A stretch of 64,000 nucleotides of DNA from Pseudomonas sp. Root562. Its GTDB lineage: Bacteria > Pseudomonadota > Gammaproteobacteria > Pseudomonadales > Pseudomonadaceae. Positions 56,266-64,000 of this stretch are shown here, piece after piece (position 1 is the first letter of the stretch; every line of letters starts with the position of its first letter). Both the position numbers and the translations under genes were made by a program. A model generated the notes under the pieces. The model was not told the DNA's origin. It worked only from the letters and a program-made list of their open reading frames with translations, and ran no database searches. The stretch spans positions 87,659 through 151,658 of the forward strand of contig NZ_LMGK01000003.1 in NCBI RefSeq assembly GCF_001427125.1. Direction: 5' to 3'.

Positions 56266-56955
56266 TCAAACCTCTATTAAATGCTTGAGCGGGTTGTAGC
56301 TGCTCTTCAAGGTCGCGGCCACGTCGAGGATCGCTTTCTCGATGCCATTCAAATGCATGCAGGTCAGTTCGATAGCGGCGCTCTGGTTGCCGGCTTCGAT
56401 GTATTCGATCAGTCGCAGATGTTCATCGTCGCGGCAGGCTTCATGACTGTCGTCGTCCAGCGCTGCGGCGTACAGAGAAGCGCGGGATATCAGCTTCTGG
56501 AACCAATCGAGCAGCACCGGGTTGTTCAGGCTGCGAGCCAGTTTGATGTGGAACTCGCCGAGCAGATGAATCAGCCGTTCGTGATCGCCGCTCTGGTGCG
56601 CTTCATCTTCCAGCAACAAGTGATCGCGCAGGTCCTGTGTCACCGCTGTATCGCGCCGCCGACACAGTTCACTGACGATGCCGATTTCGATCAAGCGCCG
56701 GGTCTCGAACAGCGAACGGATCTCTTCGTCACTGGGCAGCGACACCGATGCACCTTTATTGGGTTCGGTGGTGACCAATCCGTCAGCCTCCAATTGCTTG
56801 AGCGCGGCTCGGACTGACGTACGGCTGACATTAAAAAGCTCGGCCAAGGAAGCCTCGCCGAGTTTCATTCCCGGACGCAACGAACGCTTGCTGATCGCTT
56901 CGTAAACCCCTTGGTAGACGCGGTCGACCGTGGTTTCCAGTTTCTTTTCAGTCAT
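56266..56955 (-). CDS. GntR-family (FadR/FCD) transcriptional regulator
   Basis: A 229-aa protein. The winged helix is at about 10-75 (VYQGVYEAISKRSLRPGMKLGEASLAELFNVSRTSVRAALKQLEADGLVTTEPNKGASV), followed by an FCD ligand-binding domain (about 90-220) with LRDHL..H.GDHERLIHLLGEFHIKLARSLNN and the metal-binding-type His in LGEFHIKLA and ...MHLNGIE. It is divergent from the transporter-amidohydrolase operon, with 141 bases between starts, and most likely represses it until its substrate or a breakdown product is present. Confidence 0.92.
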   Translation of the reverse strand: MTEKKLETTVDRVYQGVYEAISKRSLRPGMKLGEASLAELFNVSRTSVRAALKQLEADGLVTTEPNKGASVSLPSDEEIRSLFETRRLIEIGIVSELCRRRDTAVTQDLRDHLLLEDEAHQSGDHERLIHLLGEFHIKLARSLNNPVLLDWFQKLISRASLYAAALDDDSHEACRDDEHLRLIEYIEAGNQSAAIELTCMHLNGIEKAILDVAATLKSSYNPLKHLIEV

Positions 56956-57061
56956 TCATCAACTCCTGGCGCCCTGTGCAAACAGCCCTGGCGAAATAAT
57001 CAGCCATTGAAAAAGGGGCTTGCACCGGCAGGTTAATCCGGGTATTTCTAAATTGCATCCA

Positions 57062-57086
57062 GATTTTGCATACAATAATTAGAGGA
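57062..57086 (+). promoter_or_regulatory. Candidate promoter and GntR operator of the transporter operon
   Basis: TTGCATACAA (57066-57075) is a near-palindrome of the TTGTATACAA kind favoured by FCD regulators and overlaps a -10-like TACAAT (57071-57076). A second TTGCAT lies at about 57052. AGAGGA (57081-57086) is the ribosome site 10 bases before ATG. A good -35 is not visible. Confidence 0.45.
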
Positions 57087-57096
57087 ATGCACCATT

Positions 57097-58182
57097 ATGG
57101 GTCATCCAGTTGCAATTGAAGTGCGAAACGTTTCCAAGCGCTATTCCGACGATCCCGGGCTGGCTCCAGCCCTGGACAACGTCTCGGTCGATATCGCCGA
57201 CAACGAATTCTTTACCCTGCTTGGCCCTTCTGGCTGCGGCAAAACCACCTTGCTGCGCACCATTGCCGGTTTCGAGCACGTCAGCGACGGCGAGATCCGC
57301 CTGGCCGGCGAACCGGTGAATGACCTGCCGCCGTTCAAGCGTCGGGTCAACACGGTATTCCAGAGCTACGCGCTGTTTCCACACATGAGTGTTGCGCAGA
57401 ATATCGCCTTCGGCCTGGAGATGCAGGGCCTTGATCGCAAACTGATCCCGCAACGCGTCGATGAGATGCTGGCGCTGGTGCAAATGCAGCACCTGGCCAA
57501 ACGCAAACCGGCCGAACTGTCCGGCGGCCAGCAGCAACGGGTGGCTCTGGCTCGCGCTCTGGCGCCAAAACCCAAAGTGCTGTTGCTGGATGAACCGCTG
57601 TCGGCGCTGGATCTAAAGCTGCGCAAGGAAATGCAGGTCGAACTCAAGCGCGTGCAAAAAGAAGCCGGGATCACCTTCATTTTCGTCACCCACGATCAGG
57701 AAGAAGCACTGACCCTGTCCGATCGCATTGCGGTGATGTCGGCCGGGAAGATCTTGCAGATCGGCACACCGAATGACATCTACGAGCGTCCGCAGCACCA
57801 GTTCGTCGCGCAATTCATCGGTGACATCAACTTCCTTCCCGGCCACCTCAAGCGTGGCCAGCAAAATGAAAAACTCTTCGTGCCCAACGGCATGCCGGTT
57901 GAGATCCCCTGCCCGGCCCAAGGCTTCGACGGCTCCAGGGTGCAACTGGCGTTTCGCCCCGAGCGCTCGCAACTGGTCGATCCGGCGCAACCGCATCACC
58001 TGCGCGGCGTGATCGAGGCCGTGTTGTATGTCGGCACGGCAACCCTCTATCAGTGCCGCCTGAACAATGACATCAAAGTCATGCTGCGCGAGAACAACGA
58101 AGGCCTGAACCATGGCCGAGTGGTCGGCGATCGCGTCGCGGTCAACCTGCCGCCCCACGCCTGCCTGTTGATGGAGGCCTGA
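57097..58182 (+). CDS. Spermidine/putrescine-type ABC transporter ATP-binding protein (PotA-like)
   Basis: A 361-aa ABC ATPase with Walker A GPSGCGKTT (about 43-51), Q-loop NTVFQSYALFPHMSV, signature LSGGQQQRVALARAL (about 140-154), Walker B VLLLDEPLSALD (about 159-170) and H-switch FVTHDQEEAL, then a TOBE regulatory domain (about 285-361). PotA/FbpC-type importers carry polyamines, amines or ferric compounds. The adjoining permeases and binding protein are of polyamine type. The gene is separated by 1 base from the next. Confidence 0.92.
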   Translation: MGHPVAIEVRNVSKRYSDDPGLAPALDNVSVDIADNEFFTLLGPSGCGKTTLLRTIAGFEHVSDGEIRLAGEPVNDLPPFKRRVNTVFQSYALFPHMSVAQNIAFGLEMQGLDRKLIPQRVDEMLALVQMQHLAKRKPAELSGGQQQRVALARALAPKPKVLLLDEPLSALDLKLRKEMQVELKRVQKEAGITFIFVTHDQEEALTLSDRIAVMSAGKILQIGTPNDIYERPQHQFVAQFIGDINFLPGHLKRGQQNEKLFVPNGMPVEIPCPAQGFDGSRVQLAFRPERSQLVDPAQPHHLRGVIEAVLYVGTATLYQCRLNNDIKVMLRENNEGLNHGRVVGDRVAVNLPPHACLLMEA

Positions 58183-58183
58183 G

Positions 58184-59101
58184 ATGAGCGTCAGCAGTAC
58201 TTCTCCCGCCCTCAACCGTGCGCTATTGCTCAGCCCGGTGGTCCTGACCCTGCTGGCGCTGATCGCCATCCCGCTGGGCATCATGGGTTACATCAGCCTG
58301 TTGCCGCGCAACGTCTACGGTGGCGTTGACTGGCAGGCCGACTGGCAATTGCAAAGTTACGTGCAGCTGTTTTTCCAGGAGGGTTTCGATGGCGAACTGG
58401 AGCTGAACTGGGTCTATGCCCAGGCGCTGATCCGTTCGGTGTTCCAGGCCGGTGGCACCACCATCCTGTGTTTCCTGTTCGGCTTTCCGGTGGCGTTGTG
58501 GATGTCGAGCCTGACCCCGCGCCGACGCAACCTGATGGTGTTGCTGATCACCATCCCGTTCTGGACCAACCTGCTGATCCGCAACTACGCCTGGCTGATC
58601 ATCCTGCGCGAACACGGCTGGGTCGCCCAAGGCCTCAACGCGCTGTTGCCCCAGGCCGGTGGCATCACCCTGCTCTACAACGACTTCGCGGTCAGCGTCG
58701 GGCTGGTCTACAGCTTCCTGCCGTTCATGATTCTGCCGATCTACTCGACTCTGGAAAAACTCGACTGGCGCCTGGTGGAAGCCGCTTACGACCTTGGCGC
58801 CAATCGCTGGCACGCGTTGCGGCGGATCATCCTGCCACTGTCGATGCCGGGCGTGATAGCCGGCTCCCTGCTGGTGTTCGTGCCGAGCCTGGGCGCATTT
58901 ATCACCCCGGCGATTCTCGGCGGTGGCAAGACCTTGATGATCGGCAACCTGATCCAGCAGCAATTCGGCACCGCGCGCAATTGGCCGCTGGGCAGTTCGC
59001 TGTCGTTCCTGTTGCTGGGAATTCTGCTGCTGTCGCTGGTGCTGTACGCCTTGTATAGCCGCAGCGCCGCCAAAACCCTTCGTCGGGGAGCTACCGCATG
59101 A
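58184..59101 (+). CDS. ABC transporter permease (PotB-like)
   Basis: A 305-aa inner-membrane permease with a first helix near 15-40 (LLLSPVVLTLLALIAIPLGIMGYISL), a core of about five more helices, and the EAA motif VEAAYDLGANRWHALRRIILPLSMPGVIAGSLLVFVPSLGAF (about 200-240) that contacts the ATPase. It overlaps the next gene by 4 bases. It forms the heterodimeric membrane channel with the following permease. Confidence 0.92.
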   Translation: MSVSSTSPALNRALLLSPVVLTLLALIAIPLGIMGYISLLPRNVYGGVDWQADWQLQSYVQLFFQEGFDGELELNWVYAQALIRSVFQAGGTTILCFLFGFPVALWMSSLTPRRRNLMVLLITIPFWTNLLIRNYAWLIILREHGWVAQGLNALLPQAGGITLLYNDFAVSVGLVYSFLPFMILPIYSTLEKLDWRLVEAAYDLGANRWHALRRIILPLSMPGVIAGSLLVFVPSLGAFITPAILGGGKTLMIGNLIQQQFGTARNWPLGSSLSFLLLGILLLSLVLYALYSRSAAKTLRRGATA

Positions 59102-59886
59102 TTGCCTTGCACCTGAAAAAACTGCCACTGACCCGCGAAGTCAGCCTGTTGATCCTGGCCTACCTGTACCTGCCGATTTTCGTGTTGATCGCCTACAGCT
59201 TCAACGCCAATCGCTCGGCCACGGTCTGGACCGAATTTTCCTTCGCCTGGTACGGGCGCATCCTGGCCAACCCGTCGATCCAGACGGCGGCGCTGAACTC
59301 GATCATCGTCGCCAGCATCGCCACGGTCTGCGCCACCGCGATTGCACTGCTCGCGGCACTGGCGACTTACCGGCCGTTCTACGGACAGAAAATGGTCGAG
59401 GGTGGGATCAACCTGCCGTTGATCCTGCCGGAGATCGTCACCGCGGTCGCCACGCTGCTGCTGTTCATGGCCCTGGGGATCAAGCTCGGTTTGCTGACGG
59501 TGATCGTCGCGCACATCGGCTTCTGCATTCCCTTTGCCTATTTGCCGATCCGCGCACGCCTGAATGACCTGGACAAGAGTTTGCTGGAAGCGGCCAACGA
59601 CCTCTACGCCAACCCGTGGCAGGTGTTTCGCCGAGTGACGCTGCCGCTGTTATGGCCGGCGGTGTTGTCCGGAGCGGTGCTGGCGTTCGTAGTCAGCCTC
59701 GACGATTTCATCATGACGTTCTTCGTCGCAGGACCGGGTTCGACGACGCTGCCGGTGTACATCTTCTCGGCAATCAAGTCCGGGGTAACGCCGGAGATCA
59801 ATGCGATCTCGACCCTGATGCTGGTGATTTCCATCGTGCTGGTGGTTCTGGCTTTCTGGCTGGGACAGCGCGGCAAACAACAATGA
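59098..59886 (+). CDS. ABC transporter permease (PotC-like)
   Basis: A 262-aa permease with six predicted helices and the EAA loop LLEAANDLYANPWQVFRRVTLPLLWPAVLSGAVLAFVVSLDDFIMTFFVAGPG (about 162-213). The SLDDFIMTFF segment is typical of PotC. It starts by an ATGA overlap with the preceding permease and lies 17 bases from the binding-protein gene. Confidence 0.92.
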   Translation: MIALHLKKLPLTREVSLLILAYLYLPIFVLIAYSFNANRSATVWTEFSFAWYGRILANPSIQTAALNSIIVASIATVCATAIALLAALATYRPFYGQKMVEGGINLPLILPEIVTAVATLLLFMALGIKLGLLTVIVAHIGFCIPFAYLPIRARLNDLDKSLLEAANDLYANPWQVFRRVTLPLLWPAVLSGAVLAFVVSLDDFIMTFFVAGPGSTTLPVYIFSAIKSGVTPEINAISTLMLVISIVLVVLAFWLGQRGKQQ

Positions 59887-59903
59887 GCCTGGAGCCTTCT
59901 GAT

Positions 59904-60962
59904 ATGAGCAAGAAAGTCAAAAGCATGCGTTTCGCCGTTGCCGGTCTGGCCCTGAGTTGCCTCACGTCGTTCAGCGTCCAGGCCGCCGAGCCCAAAGAGC
60001 TGTTCTTCTACAACTGGACCGATTACTACCCGGTCGAGCTGCTGGCCAAGTTCGAAAAGGAAACCGGCATCAAAGTCACCATGGACGGCTACGACAGCAA
60101 CGAAACCCTGCTGGCGAAATTGCAGGCCGGTGGCGCGGCCTATGACGTGATCGTGCCGTCGCAATCGATCATGCGCACCCTGATCAACCAGGACTTGCTG
60201 CTGGAAATCGACGCCTCGACCCTGCCCAACTTCCAGTACGTCAAACCGGCGTTCCGTGATCCGAGCTTCGACCCTGGCCGCAAGTTCTCCGCGCCTTACC
60301 TGTGGGGCACCACCGGGTTTTCCTATGACAGCGCCCGGGTGCCTGGCGGCAAACTCGACGACTCGTGGAAAGAGTTCTTCGAACCGCGCAAGGAACTGCA
60401 AGGCCAACTCGCCGCCCTCGACACCTCCAGCAGCGTGATCAACGCCGCCAGCCACTACCTGAACGTCGACGAGTGCAGCGAAAACCCGCAGGACGCCAAA
60501 CGCATCCTCGAACTGCTGCAAAAGCAGAAACCCTTCCTGAAAATGTACAGCTCGGACAACACCGTCGACCGCATGGCCTCCGGTGAAGTGATCATGATGC
60601 AAAACTGGAACGGCTCCACCGCCCGGGCCACCTTGCAGAAGAGCACGATCAAGTACGTCTATCCGAAGGAAGGCCTGGCGATGTTCCAGGACAACTTCGC
60701 CGTGCCGAAAAGCGCACCGCATCCCGGCAACGCGAAAATCTTCATCGACTGGATGATGAAGCCGGAAAACGCCGCCGCCGTGTCCAACGCCATCGCCTAC
60801 GCCAACGGCATTCAGAGCGACAAGTTGATCGACGCCAAATGGCGGGTCATGGACGCCATCAACATGCCCGACGAATTCGCCTCGCGCCTGCGTCCCGAGA
60901 AGGAATGCAGCAACAAGGCGCGGGAACTGCAGGACCGGATCTGGGCCAAGCTCAAGGGCTGA
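59904..60962 (+). CDS. Extracellular polyamine-type substrate-binding protein (PotD-like)
   Basis: A 352-aa protein from ATG at 59904 with GGAG at 59891-59894. An in-frame ATG at 59883 overlaps the previous stop and is less likely. The signal peptide (MSKKVKSMRFAVAGLALSCLTSFSVQA, about 1-27) leads to the mature start ELFFYNWTDYYP, typical of PotD. Other family residues include YDVIVPSQSIMRTLINQDLL, APYLWGTTGFSYDS and NWNGSTARAT. It delivers the substrate to the permeases. The ligand may be a polyamine or another cationic nitrogen compound, judged only by family. Confidence 0.92.
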   Translation: MSKKVKSMRFAVAGLALSCLTSFSVQAAEPKELFFYNWTDYYPVELLAKFEKETGIKVTMDGYDSNETLLAKLQAGGAAYDVIVPSQSIMRTLINQDLLLEIDASTLPNFQYVKPAFRDPSFDPGRKFSAPYLWGTTGFSYDSARVPGGKLDDSWKEFFEPRKELQGQLAALDTSSSVINAASHYLNVDECSENPQDAKRILELLQKQKPFLKMYSSDNTVDRMASGEVIMMQNWNGSTARATLQKSTIKYVYPKEGLAMFQDNFAVPKSAPHPGNAKIFIDWMMKPENAAAVSNAIAYANGIQSDKLIDAKWRVMDAINMPDEFASRLRPEKECSNKARELQDRIWAKLKG

Positions 60963-60986
60963 TCGCCCGGTTTGAAACCGAGTCGC

Positions 60987-61087
60987 GGCCATCGCTGGGA
61001 AACCAGCTCCCACAGGGTTTGAAGGTGTTCACACGTTTTGTGATCAATGCAAATCACTGTGGGAGCTGGTTTGCCAGCGATGAGGCC
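60987..61087. repeat. REPIN-like inverted repeat between transporter and amidohydrolase genes
   Basis: GGCCATCGCTGGGAAACCAG.. (60987-61015) and CTGTGGGAGCTGGTTTGCCAGCGATGAGGCC (61057-61087) are inverted copies with small differences. It interrupts the operon and may differentially stabilise the transporter transcript. Confidence 0.85.
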
Positions 61088-61118
61088 CGCGCAAACACCA
61101 AAAATTTTGAGGTACGCA

Positions 61119-62315
61119 ATGACCCAACCTCGCTGGCTGCGCAACGTGCGGCCCTACGGTTCGACCGCCTTGGACCTGCTGATCGAAAACGGTCGGTTCA
61201 GCCAACGCCGCCCGGCCTCCTCCAGCGAACTGCTGGCGACCGACATCGATGGCCAGAACCAACTCCTGACCCCGGCACTGGTGGAAAGCCATGTGCACCT
61301 GGACAAAACCCTTTGGGGCCAACCCTGGCGTCCAAACAGCGCCGGTCCGACACTCAAGGACTACATCGCCAACGAACGGCGCATTCTGCGCGAGGTCACG
61401 ACACCCATCGCGCAACGGGCCGGCGCGCTGCTGGAAAACTGCATCGCCCGTGGCTCGCTGACGATGCGCTGCCACGTCGACATCGACCCGGAGTTCGGTT
61501 TGCGTCACGTCGAGGCCATGCAGCAATTGCGCGAAAAATACCGTGACCTGATCGACCTGCAACTGGTGGTATTCCCGCAAACCGGGCTGATCAGCCGCCC
61601 CGGTACGGCCGAACTGATGCGCGAAGCCATGGCCCTCGGCGTGGAAAACGTCGGCGGGCTCGACCCGTGTGGCATTGACAATGATCCCGTCGCGCAACTG
61701 GATTTCGTGTTCAAGCTGGCCAGCGATTTTGACCGCGGCGTGGACATTCACCTGCACGACAAGGGCGAATTGGGCCTGTGGCAGATTGCACTGATCGCTG
61801 ACTACACCGAGCGTTTCAACCGCCAGGGTCGAGTGATGATCAGCCACGCCTATTGCCTCGGCATGCTGCCGTGGAGTCAGGTCAAACCATTGGCCGAACG
61901 CTTGGCTGCCTTGCACATTTCACTGATGAGTTCGGCGCCTGCCGACTGCGCCGTGCCGCCGTTCCTTGCCTTGCGCGAAACCGGGGTGAATGTGTGCCTG
62001 GGGTCTGACGGCATCCGTGATGCCTGGTCGCCCATGGGTAATGGCGACATGCTCGAGCGCGCCATGTTGCTGGCGTTCCGTTTCGATTTGAACAAGGACG
62101 AAGAGTTGGCAGCGGCGTTTGAGGCCGCGACGTTGAATGGCGCCCAGGCTTTGGGTCGCGAAGCGAATCGCCTGGAGATCGGCCAGCCCGCGGACTTCCT
62201 GCTGATGCCGGTACAAACACTGGGTGAGGCGGTGGTTTCCCGGCCGCTGCGTCAGGTCTATCGCGCAGGTCGGTTGATCGCATCGGCTGGTCGCTTGCTG
62301 GAAAGCCGACTGTGA
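61119..62315 (+). CDS. Amidohydrolase, cytosine deaminase-like
   Basis: A 398-aa metal-dependent hydrolase from ATG at 61119 (MTQPRWLRNVRPYGSTALDLLIENGR), with GAGG 8 bases upstream. The open frame from 61047 passes through the REPIN and is rejected. The HxH motif VESHVHLDKTLWG (about 56-68), a third His in GVDIHLHDKGELG (about 207-219), SHAYCLG (about 244-250) and the catalytic Asp in VCLGSDGIRD (about 289-298) form the complete amidohydrolase set, with the cytosine deaminase pattern. It should deaminate or hydrolyse a cyclic nitrogen compound in the cytoplasm. The stop overlaps the next start by 4 bases. Confidence 0.88.
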   Translation: MTQPRWLRNVRPYGSTALDLLIENGRFSQRRPASSSELLATDIDGQNQLLTPALVESHVHLDKTLWGQPWRPNSAGPTLKDYIANERRILREVTTPIAQRAGALLENCIARGSLTMRCHVDIDPEFGLRHVEAMQQLREKYRDLIDLQLVVFPQTGLISRPGTAELMREAMALGVENVGGLDPCGIDNDPVAQLDFVFKLASDFDRGVDIHLHDKGELGLWQIALIADYTERFNRQGRVMISHAYCLGMLPWSQVKPLAERLAALHISLMSSAPADCAVPPFLALRETGVNVCLGSDGIRDAWSPMGNGDMLERAMLLAFRFDLNKDEELAAAFEAATLNGAQALGREANRLEIGQPADFLLMPVQTLGEAVVSRPLRQVYRAGRLIASAGRLLESRL

Positions 62316-63772
62316 AACGCATCGGTTTGCGAGCCGGTTGCGTGGTCGGCTTCGACGGTGTGCAGCATGTGCTGTGGCGCGACGGCGAAGTGGTCTTCAA
62401 CGGGTCACGCATTCCGGTGGATCAATGGATCGACTACGGCAACGCACTGATCGGCCCCGGCTTCATTGATCTGGACGCCCTTGGTGATCTCGATTCCACG
62501 GTGTTGACGCTGGACAACGGCGAAGAACGCGACATGGGTCGCATGTGGTCCGCGGAATATCTGGCGCGCGGCCCGCGGGAGAGTTACAGCCTTGAAGAAG
62601 AAGTGTCCAAGTATCGCTACGCCTTTACGCAACTGATCCGCAACGGCATCACCACCGCCATGCCGATCACCTCGATGTACTACCGCGAATGGGCGGAAAC
62701 CTACGACGAGTTCGCGGCCGTGGCCGGTGTGGCGGCCGAGTTGGGCCTGCGCACTTACCTCGGTCCTTGCTACATGAGCGGGATGAGTTACTGGCAGGCC
62801 GACGGCACCCTGGCGCATCACTGGGATGAACCCCGGGGCATGGCCGGACTCGATGCGGCCGAGCGCTTTTTCGCGGACTTCGACGGCGCGAACGGCGGCC
62901 TGATTCGCGGTGCGCTACTGCCTGATCGCATCCAGACCTGCACGCCCACCCTGTTGCAACGCACCGCCGCGCTGAGTCGGGAGCTGAACGCGCCGATGCG
63001 CTTGCATTGCTGTCAGGGCCTCGGCGAAGTGGCCATGGTTGAGCAACTGCGCGGCACGTCGCCACTGGGCTGGTTGCAGCAACTGGACTTGCTGACCCCA
63101 CGCAGCCTGTTGCCCCACGGCATCTATACCCGCGGCGATGCAGACCTGCAGCGAGTGGTGGACGGCGGCGCCAGCCTGGTGCATTGCCCGGTGGTGTTTG
63201 CCCGGGATGGCGAGGCGCTGAATTCGTTCGGCCGCTATCGGGCCAAAGGCATCAACTTCGCGTTGGGCACCGATACCTGGCCGGCGGACTTGCTGGACAA
63301 CATGCGTCAAGGCTTGAACATTGCGCGCCTGATGGAGGGCGGCAATCAACTGACCCGCGCGCTGGACCTGTACAACGCGGCGACCCTGGGCGGCGCCAAG
63401 GCACTGGGCCGCGACGATATCGGTCGCCTCGCGCCGGGCTGCAAGGCCGACATCACGGTGTTCAATCTGCGCGGAATGCACCTGGGGCCGTTATTCGATC
63501 CGCTGAAAAACCTGGTTCTGGCCGGGCGCGGTGACGACTGCATTGCCAGTTACATCGATGGCCGCTGCGTGATGCACGAAGGTCAGGTCCAAGGCGTCGA
63601 CTACCCCGCCCTGCAACGCCAGGCCCAACGACAATTCGAACAACTGATGCGCAGCCACAGCGATCGCGCCTTCGGCCAACCGGACTGGAAAGGTCTGTTC
63701 CAACCGGCCATCCCGTACGCCGACGACTACAGCGCACAGGCGCCACTGTGCGCCATTGACCCTCTCCTCTAG
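62312..63772 (+). CDS. Amidohydrolase family protein lacking the usual HxH motif
   Basis: A 486-aa protein with GTG start at 62312, overlapping the preceding stop. The barrel resembles the ATZ/TRZ/SsnA group (COG0402 type): HCPVVFARDGEALNSFGRYRAKGINFALGTDTWPADLLDNMRQGL (about 292-336) and a later His in MRLHCCQGL (about 228-236) and LLPHGIYT (about 268-275). Where the family has PGFxxxHxHL, this sequence reads PGFIDLDALGDLD (about 49-61), so the first two metal-binding His are missing. It could use a mononuclear site with altered ligands or a changed reaction. It is coupled to the first amidohydrolase, so the two probably act in one route. Confidence 0.85.
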   Translation: MKRIGLRAGCVVGFDGVQHVLWRDGEVVFNGSRIPVDQWIDYGNALIGPGFIDLDALGDLDSTVLTLDNGEERDMGRMWSAEYLARGPRESYSLEEEVSKYRYAFTQLIRNGITTAMPITSMYYREWAETYDEFAAVAGVAAELGLRTYLGPCYMSGMSYWQADGTLAHHWDEPRGMAGLDAAERFFADFDGANGGLIRGALLPDRIQTCTPTLLQRTAALSRELNAPMRLHCCQGLGEVAMVEQLRGTSPLGWLQQLDLLTPRSLLPHGIYTRGDADLQRVVDGGASLVHCPVVFARDGEALNSFGRYRAKGINFALGTDTWPADLLDNMRQGLNIARLMEGGNQLTRALDLYNAATLGGAKALGRDDIGRLAPGCKADITVFNLRGMHLGPLFDPLKNLVLAGRGDDCIASYIDGRCVMHEGQVQGVDYPALQRQAQRQFEQLMRSHSDRAFGQPDWKGLFQPAIPYADDYSAQAPLCAIDPLL

Positions 63773-63784
63773 AGACTTCTGACT

Positions 63785-64000
63785 ATGCAAAGCTTTGACT
63801 TCAGCCAACTGAGCCCACGGGACAAATACAAGATTCTGATCGGCAGTGTGGTGCCGCGCCCTATTGCGCTGGTCACCACGGTCGATGGCGAAGGCCGAGT
63901 CAATGCCGCGCCGTTCAGCTTTTTCAATGCGCTTTCCGCCGACCCGCCGATCCTCGCCCTGGGCGTGGAAAACTATGGCGATCAAAGCCCCAAGGACACC
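63785..64000 (+). CDS. Flavin reductase-like protein (5' part; runs off the window)
   Basis: The frame from ATG at 63785 is open to the window end (72 codons). The translation MQSFDFSQLSPRDKYKILIGSVVPRPIALVTTVDGEGRVNAAPFSFFNALSADPPILALG is the N-terminus of the flavin reductase-like (FMN-binding split-barrel) family, with the RPIALVTT and NAAPFSFFN segments that surround the flavin. It begins 12 bases after the previous stop, so it belongs to the same operon. It may provide reduced flavin or act directly on the substrate. Confidence 0.88.
   Translation, partial: MQSFDFSQLSPRDKYKILIGSVVPRPIALVTTVDGEGRVNAAPFSFFNALSADPPILALGVENYGDQSPKDT

Overview
The window reads as chromosomal DNA of a fluorescent Pseudomonas (P. 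fluorescens group or close relative). Evidence: GC-rich coding on both strands, REP/REPIN palindromes of the kind common in that group, Pseudomonas-type neighbours (cti next to metH, cysI followed by a DUF934 gene, nfuA), and aerobic late-cobalt B12 genes (cobN, cobW, cobE, cobM, cbtAB). I see no rRNA, tRNA, CRISPR array, insertion sequence or prophage.

Layout. 1-5.4 kb: a TerC-type membrane protein cut by the window edge, a LysR regulator divergent from a DHA2 MFS pump, and a MerR regulator divergent from an Old Yellow Enzyme-type reductase, with a MerR-style promoter/operator between them. 5.5-15.5 kb: a cobalamin locus with two divergent B12 riboswitches. The leftward one leads cobW, cobN and a chlI/chlD-like gene. 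The rightward one leads cbtB, cbtA, cobE and cobM. The chelatase ATPase gene carries what looks like a programmed -1 frameshift site: an A_AAA_AAG heptamer, a 5-nt spacer and a perfect 14-bp hairpin. This would let one gene make both the short AAA+ subunit and a long AAA+-VWA subunit. 15.7-22.6 kb: nfuA, the periplasmic fatty acid cis/trans isomerase cti, and B12-dependent methionine synthase metH.

22.7-38.3 kb: an accessory-looking stretch. Two very large leucine-rich-repeat toxin/effector-like proteins on the minus strand flank the sulfite reductase gene cysI, a DUF934 gene, a periplasmic binding protein and small membrane proteins. The first (2353 aa) has a NEL-type E3 ubiquitin ligase tail with a Cys-x-Asp motif. 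The second (1283 aa) lacks that catalytic segment. 38.4-45.5 kb: housekeeping and envelope genes (sohB, a histidine phosphatase, an SCP2 protein, a LysR regulator, a fatty acid hydroxylase with an SRPBCC-like tail, a strictosidine synthase-like protein, YdcH and DUF4142 proteins).

45.7-51.1 kb: a tightly packed stressosome operon, rsbR-rsbS-rsbT-(ATPase/SpoIIE phosphatase)-histidine kinase-hybrid kinase, with overlapping genes and no sigma factor, so the stress signal probably feeds into phosphorelay. 51.2-56.0 kb: a UvrA paralogue and a PAS hybrid kinase. 56.2-64 kb: a GntR regulator divergent from a polyamine-type ABC transporter (ATPase, two permeases, binding protein), followed by two amidohydrolases and the start of a flavin-reductase-like gene. 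This looks like an import and catabolism operon for an unidentified nitrogenous compound.
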